A DNA stretch of 37,899 bases from CAYZHV01 sp046541355 (GTDB taxonomy: Bacteria > Spirochaetota > Spirochaetia > DSM-27196 > Alkalispirochaetaceae). The DNA lies in assembly GCA_046541355.1 (NCBI GenBank), contig JBKHDM010000022.1, forward strand, positions 1 to 37,899, read 5' to 3'. Shown in pieces: positions 31,687 to 37,899 of this stretch. Under the pieces are notes generated by a model. That model searched no databases, was not told the DNA's origin, and worked only from the letters and a program-made list of their open reading frames with translations. The stretch's first letter is position 1, and every line of letters starts with the position of its first letter. Position numbers and translations under genes: made by a program.

Positions 31687-32240
31687 CAGATCTCCAGGAT
31701 TTCCTTTTCTTTTTCCTCGACGGCGGCGTTGATCTTTTCCACGTACGTATCGGTGAGCTTCTGAATCTCATCCTCCCCACGCTTTGCGTCATCCTCACTG
31801 ATATCCCCGGCCTTCTGCTGCTTCTTGAGCTCGTCGTTTGCGTCCCGGCGGATGTTCCGGATCGCAACCCGGGACTGCTCCGCCATGTTCTTGGCAATCT
31901 TGACGAACTCTTTTCGACGCTCTTCGGTGAGGGGAGGAATGTTGATGCGGATAACCTTGCCGTCATTGCTCGGGTTGAGAGAGAGTTCCGATTTCTGGAT
32001 AGCCTTCTCGATCTCCTGGAGCAACCCGTTGTCCCAGGGCTGGATTACTACCAGCCGGGACTCAGGGATACTGATCGAGGCGACCTGATTGAGGGGAGTG
32101 GGGTTCCCGTAGTACTCAACCTTTATGCGCTCAAAGAGGGCCGCCGAGGCGCGCCCGGTTCGAATGGTGTCGAACTCTTCATGCATCGCTGCCACGGACT
32201 TCTTCATCCGGCTCTCAGCGTCTGAGATTACCTGTTGCAT
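31686..32240 (-). CDS. frr: Ribosome recycling factor
   Basis: 184 aa, normal length (about 185). It releases the post-termination 70S complex together with EF-G. Typical segments: HEEFDTIRTGRASAALFERI near the N-terminus, LVVIQPWDNGLLQEIEKAI in the middle and VAIRNIRRDANDELKK toward the end. ATG 32240 has AAGGAGG 6 nt upstream. It follows tsf by 18 bp; no pyrH gene lies between, unlike in most other bacteria. Confidence 0.97.
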   Translation of the reverse strand: MQQVISDAESRMKKSVAAMHEEFDTIRTGRASAALFERIKVEYYGNPTPLNQVASISIPESRLVVIQPWDNGLLQEIEKAIQKSELSLNPSNDGKVIRINIPPLTEERRKEFVKIAKNMAEQSRVAIRNIRRDANDELKKQQKAGDISEDDAKRGEDEIQKLTDTYVEKINAAVEEKEKEILEI

Positions 32241-32258
32241 CTGGCGCCTCCTTGCGGA

Positions 32259-33104
32259 TTACTCCTGACCCACGCTGTAATAGGTGAAGTCTACCACGGA
32301 TACCTTGGCCCCTGTCGCCTTGCCGACCTCCTCGGAAACCTGGGAGAGGGACTTTTTGTCATCCTTTACAAAGGGCTGATTAGTCAGGCAGATCTCGGAA
32401 AGATGCTTCTTCAGCTTGCCTTGAACGATGCCCTGGATAACCTTCTCCGGCTTGCCCATGTTCTTTGCCTGGGTCAGGAATATTTCTTCCTGTTCCCTGA
32501 GGTAGCTCTGGTCAACGGTATCGGGAGAGAGAAACTGTGGGTTGAAGGCTGCAACGTGGAGGGCGACGTCAAAGCTGAACTGCTTGACTGCCTCCTCCTC
32601 GAGGGCGGAGGCGGGGTCGGCGCCAATTTGGACGATAACGCCGATGTTACCGCTCTCGCCATGGATGTAGTCTACAAAGACCTCGTTATCCTTTTTCTCG
32701 AGGAGCTTGAACCGACGGATACCCATGTTCTCTTTGATGGTGCTGATAGTCTCCTGGACCATCTTGTCCATCTCCGAGTCGGTCTCGGCGACCCCGTGTT
32801 CTATGATATAGCCGCAGATATCCTCGCCGAGCTTTATAAAGGTTTCGTTTCGAGCGACGAAGTCGGTCTCGCAGGAGAGTTCGAGGATGACAGCCTTGTT
32901 TCCCTCTATCCGGGTAAAGACCCGACCCTCGTTGGTTGCCCTGCCGCTCTTCTTTGCGGCTGCGGCGAGACCGAGCTCCTTGAGGTGCTTTTCCGCGGCG
33001 GCGAAATCGCCCCCCGCCTCGGTGAGCGCCTTCTTACAATCCATGAGGCCCGCTCCGGTCTTTTCCCGGAGCTTTTTTACGTCTGCTGCTTTAATCTCTG
33101 CCAT
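32259..33104 (-). CDS. tsf: Elongation factor Ts
   Basis: 281 aa, full length. It recharges EF-Tu with GTP. The N-terminal UBA-like part VKKLREKTGAGLMDCKKALTE and the TDFV motif CETDFVARNETF are the family marks. A dimerisation region and the C-terminal module follow. ATG 33104 with GAGG about 8 nt upstream begins 2 nt after the rpsB stop codon. Confidence 0.97.
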   Translation of the reverse strand: MAEIKAADVKKLREKTGAGLMDCKKALTEAGGDFAAAEKHLKELGLAAAAKKSGRATNEGRVFTRIEGNKAVILELSCETDFVARNETFIKLGEDICGYIIEHGVAETDSEMDKMVQETISTIKENMGIRRFKLLEKKDNEVFVDYIHGESGNIGVIVQIGADPASALEEEAVKQFSFDVALHVAAFNPQFLSPDTVDQSYLREQEEIFLTQAKNMGKPEKVIQGIVQGKLKKHLSEICLTNQPFVKDDKKSLSQVSEEVGKATGAKVSVVDFTYYSVGQE

Positions 33105-33106
33105 CG

Positions 33107-34057
33107 TTATTCCTCGTAGAGCTCTTCTTCGTCGATACCAGCCTCGTCGACGACCTCGTCCTCAGGGAGCTTCGCCTCGTCCGACTTCTCCTGTTCCTCC
33201 CCCTCTTCGGGCTCGTAGTCGGAGTAGTCCTCGGCGGTAAAGCTCTCTTCAGCCTCCTCCTCATCGCCGTCACCGCCGATAGTGGCGGTCTCTATCTCCC
33301 GGCTCTCCTCGTCGCGGATCCCCGTATCGATCTCTTCGTCCTCATCCTGGAGGCTCTCGATAACCTCGAGGCCGATCTCGTTGTCAGCCTCGATGACCGC
33401 CTGGGAGATGATCGAAGTGAAGAGGTTTATCGCCCTGATCGCGTCGTCGTTGCCTGGAATGGGATAGTCGATGCCGGTGGGGTCACAGTTGGTGTCGACA
33501 ACAGCAACGATCGGAATACCGACCCGCTTTGCCTCGGCCACGGCGATCGCCTCCTTGCGAGTATCGATGACAAAGATGATCCCCGGCAGATCCTTCATCT
33601 CCTTGATCCCGCCGAGGTTCTTCTCGAGGCGCAGACGTTCCTTGTTGAGCTTGGCAACTTCTTTCTTGGTAAGGCTTTCGAAGGTTCCGTCGACTTCCAT
33701 CTTCTCGAGCTTCTTAAGGCGGAGAAGAGAGCGCCGAATTGTCGAAAAGTTTGTGAGCATACCGCCGAGCCACCGGTTGTTCACATAGAACATACCGCAG
33801 CTCTGAGCTTCACGCTCGATTGCCTGCTGTGCCTGCTTCTTGGTGCCGACGAACATCACCGACTTGCCCTGAAGCACTGTCTGACGGACTGCGGTGTACG
33901 CCTCTTTGATCGCACCGATCGTCTTTTGCAGGTCAATGATGTGGATCCCGTTTCGCTCGGCGAAAATGTAGGGCTTCATCCGGGGATCCCATCGCTTGGT
34001 CTGGTGTCCGAAGTGTACGCCGGACTCCAGAAGGTTTTTCATTGTGACTACTGCCAC
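33107..34057 (-). CDS. rpsB: Ribosomal protein S2 with acidic C-terminal tail
   Basis: 316 aa compared with about 240-260 for most S2. Residues 1-230 are a standard S2: LLESGVHFGHQTKRWDPRMK, VNNRWLGGMLTNF, IPGNDDAIRAINLF. About 80 further residues (from 235) are very acidic with EDEEIDTGIRDEE, DGDEEEAEE and DEEELYEE at the end. The GTG at 34057 is preceded by AAGGAGG 6 nt upstream. It heads the rpsB-tsf-frr-uppS-cdsA-rseP cluster and has a structured leader at 34072-34137. Confidence 0.97.
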   Translation of the reverse strand: MAVVTMKNLLESGVHFGHQTKRWDPRMKPYIFAERNGIHIIDLQKTIGAIKEAYTAVRQTVLQGKSVMFVGTKKQAQQAIEREAQSCGMFYVNNRWLGGMLTNFSTIRRSLLRLKKLEKMEVDGTFESLTKKEVAKLNKERLRLEKNLGGIKEMKDLPGIIFVIDTRKEAIAVAEAKRVGIPIVAVVDTNCDPTGIDYPIPGNDDAIRAINLFTSIISQAVIEADNEIGLEVIESLQDEDEEIDTGIRDEESREIETATIGGDGDEEEAEESFTAEDYSDYEPEEGEEQEKSDEAKLPEDEVVDEAGIDEEELYEE

Positions 34058-34071
34058 GTCATCCTCCTTGC

Positions 34072-34137
34072 ATCCGGGGTCACCTCAAGGAGGCGGGCGC
34101 ACCTCTGCTTCCAGTTCGGGTCGCCTCAACCCCGGAT
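34072..34137 (-). promoter_or_regulatory. Structured leader of rpsB
   Basis: Outer arms ATCCGGGGT (34137-34129) and ACCCCGGAT (34080-34072) pair perfectly over 9 bp. An inner stem, GAGGCG (34127-34122) with CGCCTC (34095-34090), lies within. The base of the structure ends 3 nt before the AAGGAGG of rpsB. It is not followed by a T-run, so it looks like a protein- or RNA-responsive leader rather than a terminator. Autoregulation by S2 is inferred. Confidence 0.6.
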
Positions 34138-34195
34138 TCCTTCTCTTCTAATTCTCGTTACCACCTGCCGGTGGAACGGAGTCTACATGGGTTCC

Positions 34196-34774
34196 TCAAT
34201 CGGTCCATGTGAATTGATACCGGGACAACATAGAGTAAAGTGTCTGGATTGGCAACCCCATCACCCCGCTGTAGGATCCCTCGATCCGGGGAATCAGGCA
34301 GCTCCCGAGGCCCTGGATCCGGTAGCCTCCGGCCACGCCTTCCCACTCCCCGCTGTCGAGATACCAGCGGATCTCCTCTTTGCTCAGGGGTGAGAAGTGA
34401 ACCAGGGTAGTAGAGAGTCCCTCGATCTGCTCGCCCCGAAGGGTGTCTGCGAGACAGACCCCGGTGTGAACCTGGTGCACCCTCCCCTGGAGGAGATCGA
34501 GCATCCGATGGGCGTCGTCCCGGTCTTTCGGCTTACCGAGGGCGTCATCCCCCACGGCCACGACAGTGTCCGCCGCCAGGAGCAGACGGGTTGTCGAGAT
34601 ATCAGAGACAGCCGCCGCCTTTTGACCCGCGAGAAGCTGCGCAACTGCCGCCGGGGCGCCGGTGACCGACTCCTCGTCAATGTTCGCCGGGAGGGTGAGG
34701 TGGGGTATGCCGAGAGCTGTGAGGATCTCAGTGCGTCGGGGGGAGGCGGAGGCGAGGGTGATCCGCTCAGCCAC
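34196..34774 (-). CDS. maf: Maf family nucleotide pyrophosphatase
   Basis: 192 aa. Maf/YhdE-type enzymes hydrolyse non-canonical or canonical NTPs. The opening ITLASASPRRTEIL (about residues 5-18) is the family signature; LLAADTVVAVGDDALGKPKD (near 70) holds the catalytic Asp. GTG 34774 is chosen because GAGGAG lies about 8 nt upstream, and it overlaps the DUF4321-like gene by 8 nt. The 23 further residues of the open frame are excluded. Confidence 0.93.
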   Translation of the reverse strand: MAERITLASASPRRTEILTALGIPHLTLPANIDEESVTGAPAAVAQLLAGQKAAAVSDISTTRLLLAADTVVAVGDDALGKPKDRDDAHRMLDLLQGRVHQVHTGVCLADTLRGEQIEGLSTTLVHFSPLSKEEIRWYLDSGEWEGVAGGYRIQGLGSCLIPRIEGSYSGVMGLPIQTLYSMLSRYQFTWTD

Positions 34775-35156
34775 CTGAGCTCTCCTCGGAGCCGCCCGGG
34801 CCACCGATGGCTGCTGTGGTACGGGGGGCGGCAGAGCTTCCACGGCTGCCGGAGGCGCGGCTGCCGGAGGTTCGGCTGCCGGAAGGGGAGCGCCTCTTTC
34901 GGGGCGTGCCGGTGCTCCCCAGGGTTTGGGCTGCCCGGTAGCCGAGAAAAAGGCCGATAAAGGTGCCCGGATTCACCTCCATGTAGACCGACAGGACCCC
35001 TGCGTCAAAGCCGACCGGTCCGGTGGACAGCTCGAGAGGGAGACCGAGGAGGGCGAGGAGGGAAACGAGGACCTCCCAGCCGAGGGAACCGGCCAGGATC
35101 GAGAGAATCACCAGGAGGTAGGGAGGGAAGGGGGAGGCTTTCTTTCTACTTGGCAT
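34767..35156 (-). CDS. DUF4321-like small membrane protein
   Basis: 129 aa. Two hydrophobic spans are seen: YLLVILSILAGSLGWEVLVS (residues 13-32) and PGTFIGLFLGYRAAQTL (63-79). The second follows a hydrophilic stretch. This matches DUF4321 proteins, which often precede maf. The C-terminal 45 residues are a Ser/Gly/Arg low-complexity tail (GSRTSGSRASGSRGSS) encoded by repeated GGCTGCCGG-like DNA and are probably disordered. It is cotranscribed with maf (8-nt overlap). No function is known. The start has no strong ribosome-binding site. Confidence 0.65.
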   Translation of the reverse strand: MPSRKKASPFPPYLLVILSILAGSLGWEVLVSLLALLGLPLELSTGPVGFDAGVLSVYMEVNPGTFIGLFLGYRAAQTLGSTGTPRKRRSPSGSRTSGSRASGSRGSSAAPRTTAAIGGPGGSEESSGG

Positions 35157-35270
35157 CTCATTTCTCGCCGGCGATGGTGCGGTCGTCTGGGCAGGGACTG
35201 TAACACGCCATTTCAGCGGTGCGCAACAGGCGGTGTGACGTCGGCGTCCTCAGGTCGAGGCGGTACTTGA

Positions 35271-35299
35271 TTGACCGAAAGCGGCTGTTCGAGTAGAGT
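35271..35299 (+). promoter_or_regulatory. Sigma-70 promoter of tRNA-Arg
   Basis: TTGACC (35271-35276), a 17-nt spacer and TAGAGT (35294-35299) end 10 nt before the tRNA. The region 35157-35270 shows nothing else. Confidence 0.7.
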
Positions 35300-35309
35300 A
35301 GCAGCTGTC

Positions 35310-35383
<74 letters not shown>

Positions 35384-35393
35384 GTCTGTCTGT

Positions 35394-35553
35394 ACTGTCC
35401 TCCACCCTGGGGATGAAAGGCTCGGTAACTCCTTTTGCTTATAGCAGTTGGCCATGGATCAGCCGTCCTCAAATGAGAGATTGCGTCTTTTGTTATTCAG
35501 GTAGCGGACAGAACAAGAGGTAGAGAGTTTCTATCCCCAGGGTGGAGGACACT
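35394..35553. mobile_element. Inverted-repeat element, copy 2 (160 bp)
   Basis: Terminal repeats at 35394-35415 and 35532-35553 match each other over 19 nt (TGTCCTCCACCCTGGGGAT and its complement) and match copy 1. The centre has no open frame and, apart from subterminal GAGGTAGAGAG and CTCGGTAACT, bears little likeness to copy 1. These motifs match copy 1 when one element is inverted. No target duplication is visible. Confidence 0.85.
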
Positions 35554-35568
35554 TCAGGTCTTCCGCAG

Positions 35569-35597
35569 TTGACCTTACGTTGGTGATCTCCTAACTT
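35569..35597 (+). promoter_or_regulatory. Promoter of the Gx-family gene
   Basis: TTGACC (35569-35574), a 17-nt spacer and TAACTT (35592-35597) leave only 8 nt before ATG 35606, again a leaderless or nearly leaderless arrangement. It lies just outside the inverted-repeat element. Confidence 0.5.
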
Positions 35598-35605
35598 CAG
35601 CGAGA

Positions 35606-36148
35606 ATGATTGAAAGCTCACGCCGGGATTCCTCCCTTGAACTGATCGCCTTCCTTGGTGCGGTTTCTCTGTTCTTTTCGACTATAGAATACATTATCCC
35701 TAAACCGATTCCTTTCTTTCGTCTCGGCCTTGCGAACCTGCCGATCATCGTGACGCTCCCGTTCTTCCGGGTCCGCCACACCCTGATGCTTGTCCTCCTC
35801 AAGGTTCTCGGGCAGGGGCTTATCAACGGGACGCTCGCCTCCTATGTCTTTTTCTTTTCCCTCGCAGGCTCCCTCTCAAGTGGTCTTGTAATGCTTCTCG
35901 CCCATCGCCTCGGCGGGAAGCGAATCTCCCTGGTAGGGGTGAGCATCCTCGGTGCTCTGGCGAGCAATGTGGTCCAAGTGCTGCTGTCGGTCCACTTTAT
36001 ATTTGGGACCACAGCATGGATTATCGCCCCGCTGTTTCTCACTCTGGGAAGTGGAAGCGGTCTTGCCATCGGCATTTTCGCGCAGCGGTTCTTTAATCAC
36101 TCCGTCTGGCTCGTGGGGGTACGTCGTGAGTATACGGCGCCAGCATAG
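35606..36148 (+). CDS. Gx-transporter / HepS1-type membrane protein
   Basis: 180 aa with about five membrane spans. The start LELIAFLGAVSLFFSTIEYIIPKP..FFRLGLANLPIIV matches the family annotated as heptaprenyl diphosphate synthase component I or Gx transporter. It also resembles the S components of ECF importers in length and topology. ATG 35606 has no clear Shine-Dalgarno. The end overlaps the next gene by 23 nt. Substrate unknown. Confidence 0.8.
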   Translation: MIESSRRDSSLELIAFLGAVSLFFSTIEYIIPKPIPFFRLGLANLPIIVTLPFFRVRHTLMLVLLKVLGQGLINGTLASYVFFFSLAGSLSSGLVMLLAHRLGGKRISLVGVSILGALASNVVQVLLSVHFIFGTTAWIIAPLFLTLGSGSGLAIGIFAQRFFNHSVWLVGVRREYTAPA

Positions 36149-36740
36149 GCTGCTCAGAGAGAACTTCAGCGCTCTCCATCTTTTTCTCACCGGGGCAGTC
36201 ACGCTGCCGGCCTACCTGCTCCAAGACAACCTTTACGTCCGTCTCGCCCAGGTGCTTCTCTTTGCTGCCCTCGCTTCGGTAGCAGGTAAGCGGATCAAGT
36301 GGCTCTATTTTCTTGTCATGGTTAGTTCTATTACCTTCTTTCATCTCCTTGTGCCGATGGGACGGGTAATTGTTGAGGTCGGCCCGCTGCCGATTACGGA
36401 GGCGGCGCTGCGAAAGGGTCTTCTCAAAGGGCTCACCATCGTGGGACTCGTGTTCATCTCGCTTTTTTCGGTCCGCTCCGACCTTAAGCTTCCCGGGCGT
36501 CTTGGGGGGCTGGTGGCGCGATTGTTTTTCTATTTCGAACGGATAATGGAGGGAGAGCACCGAATCGAGGCGCGGAGGGTAATCGCAAGCGTTGACGAAG
36601 CGCTCTCCTCCATCTACGCTCCGGGTGTGCCTACTCAGGAGGTTACACTTATCGAGGGAGCGGCACGAGTGTCGAGCGGCTGGGCCCGGGCAGCGATGGT
36701 TCTATTTGTGACGGTCCATTGGCTGGCACTGTTTTTTTAG
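36126..36740 (+). CDS. Membrane protein, possible ECF-type T component
   Basis: 204 aa. Starts at GTG 36126 (GGGGG upstream), 23 nt inside the preceding gene. Four or five hydrophobic spans lie in the first two thirds. The segment VGPLPITEAALRKGLLKGL followed by FISLFSVRSDLKLPGR has the arrangement seen in EcfT/CbiQ subunits, and a final hydrophobic anchor closes the protein. No ATPase gene is adjacent. The identification as T component is tentative; the upstream residues in the open frame belong to the previous gene in another frame. Confidence 0.55.
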   Translation: MSIRRQHRLLRENFSALHLFLTGAVTLPAYLLQDNLYVRLAQVLLFAALASVAGKRIKWLYFLVMVSSITFFHLLVPMGRVIVEVGPLPITEAALRKGLLKGLTIVGLVFISLFSVRSDLKLPGRLGGLVARLFFYFERIMEGEHRIEARRVIASVDEALSSIYAPGVPTQEVTLIEGAARVSSGWARAAMVLFVTVHWLALFF

Positions 36741-36779
36741 AGATGTTGTCAGTTTTTACGAATAAGGGGTAGAAGCGAG

Positions 36780-37844
36780 ATGAGTTACACCTTTGGCGGA
36801 ATTCAGCAGGTGGGGATCGGTATACCGAAGCTCGAGGAAGCGTGGTCGTTTTATGCTCGGGCCTTCGGGATGGATGTCTCCGTATTTCGCGAGGCCGCTC
36901 CGGCTCCTTTCATGACTCGATACACCGGAGGAAGCGTCGAGAGCCGGGATGCGGCCCTGGCGATCAATCTCGCCGGTGGCGGCGGTTTCGAAATCTGGCA
37001 ATACACCAGTCGGACACCGCAACCCCCAACCGAAGCGCCGCGTCTCGGAGACCCTGGAATTTTCGCGGTTCGCATAAAGAGCTCCCAGATCGCGACCGCC
37101 TTTTCTTCCCTTAAAGGTTCGAAGGGTGAGCCCCTCGCCGGAATCGTGCAAGCTCCTGACGGCAAGGAGCACTTTTTTATTCGGGACCCGTACGGAAATC
37201 ACTTCGATGTGATCTACGCTGAGCCGAGTGAGTTCTTCGGGAGACAGAAGACCAACACCGGCGGTGTAGAAGGGGTCCTGATCTCGGTGAGCGATCTCGA
37301 GGCGAGCCTCGGCCTATACAGGGATGTATTGGGATTCGATCGAACTGTCTACGACCGGCACGGAACTTTTGCGGATCTCTCCGGCCTGCCCGGAGGTGAT
37401 CAGAAGCTGCGGCGGGTGCTCCTTGAGCGCAGCGCTCCGGCAGTCGGTTGGTTCAGCGCACTTTTCGCCCCAAACCGGATCGAGCTGATAGAGGTCGAGG
37501 GTGCGACGGGCACACCGATCTTTGCCGGCAGGCAGTGGGGCGATCTCGGCTTCATCCATCTCTGCTTTGACGTCTGGGGTATGGAGGAGCTAAAGGAGAG
37601 GTGTAGCGCGGCGGGCTATCCCTTTACTGTCGACTCTGATGAGACTTTCCAGATGGGGGAGGCGGGAGGCCGTTTCTCCTACATTGAGGACCCTGACGGA
37701 ACACTGATCGAGTTTGTTGAGACCCATGCGATCACGATTCACAAGAAGACGGGTATCAAGATTGACCTGAAAAAGAAGAAGAAGGTGAAGCCGCTCGCCC
37801 CGCTCCTTTTGAATATGATGGGGCTCAACCGGTTCAAGCCGTAG
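36780..37844 (+). CDS. Double-VOC (glyoxalase-fold) protein
   Basis: 354 aa containing two VOC domains. Domain 1 (5 to about 150): IQQVGIGIPKLEEAWSFYAR at the start and FIRDPYGNHFDVIYAEPS at the end. Domain 2 (about 160-310): GVLISVSDLEASLGLYRDVL, GFIHLCFDVWGMEELKERC and YIEDPDGTLIEFVETH. The His and Glu residues at those places are usual metal ligands. A basic tail (IDLKKKKKVKP) ends the protein. ATG 36780 follows AAGGGG. VOC enzymes include dioxygenases, glyoxalases and epimerases; the substrate cannot be told. It ends 2-4 nt before the third inverted-repeat element. Confidence 0.85.
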   Translation: MSYTFGGIQQVGIGIPKLEEAWSFYARAFGMDVSVFREAAPAPFMTRYTGGSVESRDAALAINLAGGGGFEIWQYTSRTPQPPTEAPRLGDPGIFAVRIKSSQIATAFSSLKGSKGEPLAGIVQAPDGKEHFFIRDPYGNHFDVIYAEPSEFFGRQKTNTGGVEGVLISVSDLEASLGLYRDVLGFDRTVYDRHGTFADLSGLPGGDQKLRRVLLERSAPAVGWFSALFAPNRIELIEVEGATGTPIFAGRQWGDLGFIHLCFDVWGMEELKERCSAAGYPFTVDSDETFQMGEAGGRFSYIEDPDGTLIEFVETHAITIHKKTGIKIDLKKKKKVKPLAPLLLNMMGLNRFKP

Positions 37845-37846
37845 TT

Positions 37847-37899
37847 ACTGTCCTCCACCCTGGGGATACCTCCTCCTTAGCTGAAGCAAAAGGCCCGCC
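37847..37899. mobile_element. Inverted-repeat element, copy 3 (left end only)
   Basis: The left arm TGTCCTCCACCCTGGGGAT at 37849-37867 is identical to those of copies 1 and 2; the preceding AC and following A match copy 2 arms. TACCTC follows, as in the others. The right arm is beyond the window. It starts 2 nt after the stop codon of the VOC gene. Confidence 0.75.

Noticed and set aside
32235..33119. 294-codon plus-strand open frame opposite tsf
   Set aside because: Exact shadow of tsf; the EF-Ts protein on the other strand has all family motifs.
34158..34175. CCACC-TGCC-GGTGG hairpin after maf as terminator
   Set aside because: Only 5 bp and no T-run on either strand.

Overview
The window is high-GC, gene-dense bacterial DNA that reads as a spirochaete (class Spirochaetia). 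Two gene orders support this: rpsB-tsf-frr-uppS-cdsA-rseP and rpsF-ssb-rpsR-(membrane protein)-rplI-dnaB. A BMP-type nucleoside ABC transporter with a signal peptide ending in FASGTQE, and a Gx/HepS1-type membrane protein, fit the same picture. Acidic tails on S2 and L9 would suit a salt-adapted relative, but that is inference. No phage, plasmid, IS transposase or CRISPR array is visible. The accessory content is a family of short inverted-repeat elements.

Layout. 1-2.7 kb: the start of an Fe-S protein gene with a near-consensus promoter, initiator tRNA, hisC, a YgjV/GNAT-like membrane protein and a small DUF3783-like protein. 2.7-6.8 kb: clpB overlapping argH. 6.7-12.7 kb: a nucleoside-type ABC transporter operon (two permeases, double ATPase, BMP binding protein) divergent from an FGGY sugar kinase. 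12.7-13.2 kb: a GC-rich tandem repeat and a small membrane-anchored winged-helix-like protein. 13.3-17 kb: a nitrogen module, with a NifA-like sigma-54 activator upstream of a sigma-54-type promoter and amt-glnK. 17-21.8 kb: a four-gene operon ending in pyruvate kinase, with a fused double glycosyltransferase and a kinase-fold protein. 21.8-26.4 kb: rpsF-ssb-rpsR-DUF2232-rplI-dnaB-comFB-like. 26.7-34.1 kb (minus strand): rpsB-tsf-frr-uppS-cdsA-rseP-WD40 protein; dxr and pyrH are not in the cluster. 34.2-35.2 kb: a DUF4321-like gene and maf. 35.3-37.9 kb: tRNA-Arg, an ECF-like membrane pair and a double-VOC protein.

Most noteworthy: (1) three copies, the last cut by the window end, of a roughly 160-bp element with 19-22 bp terminal inverted repeats but very different centres, each lying 2-10 bp after the 3' end of a gene; (2) at least five genes whose -10 box lies exactly 6 nt before the start codon with no Shine-Dalgarno, which predicts leaderless mRNAs; (3) a self-contained NifA-like / sigma-54 / amt-glnK circuit with palindromic candidate enhancer sites and a PII protein lacking Tyr51; (4) an S18 protein with an RGG/YDR-repeat N-terminus. 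All start choices, promoters and family names come from reading the sequence alone; no database search was run.
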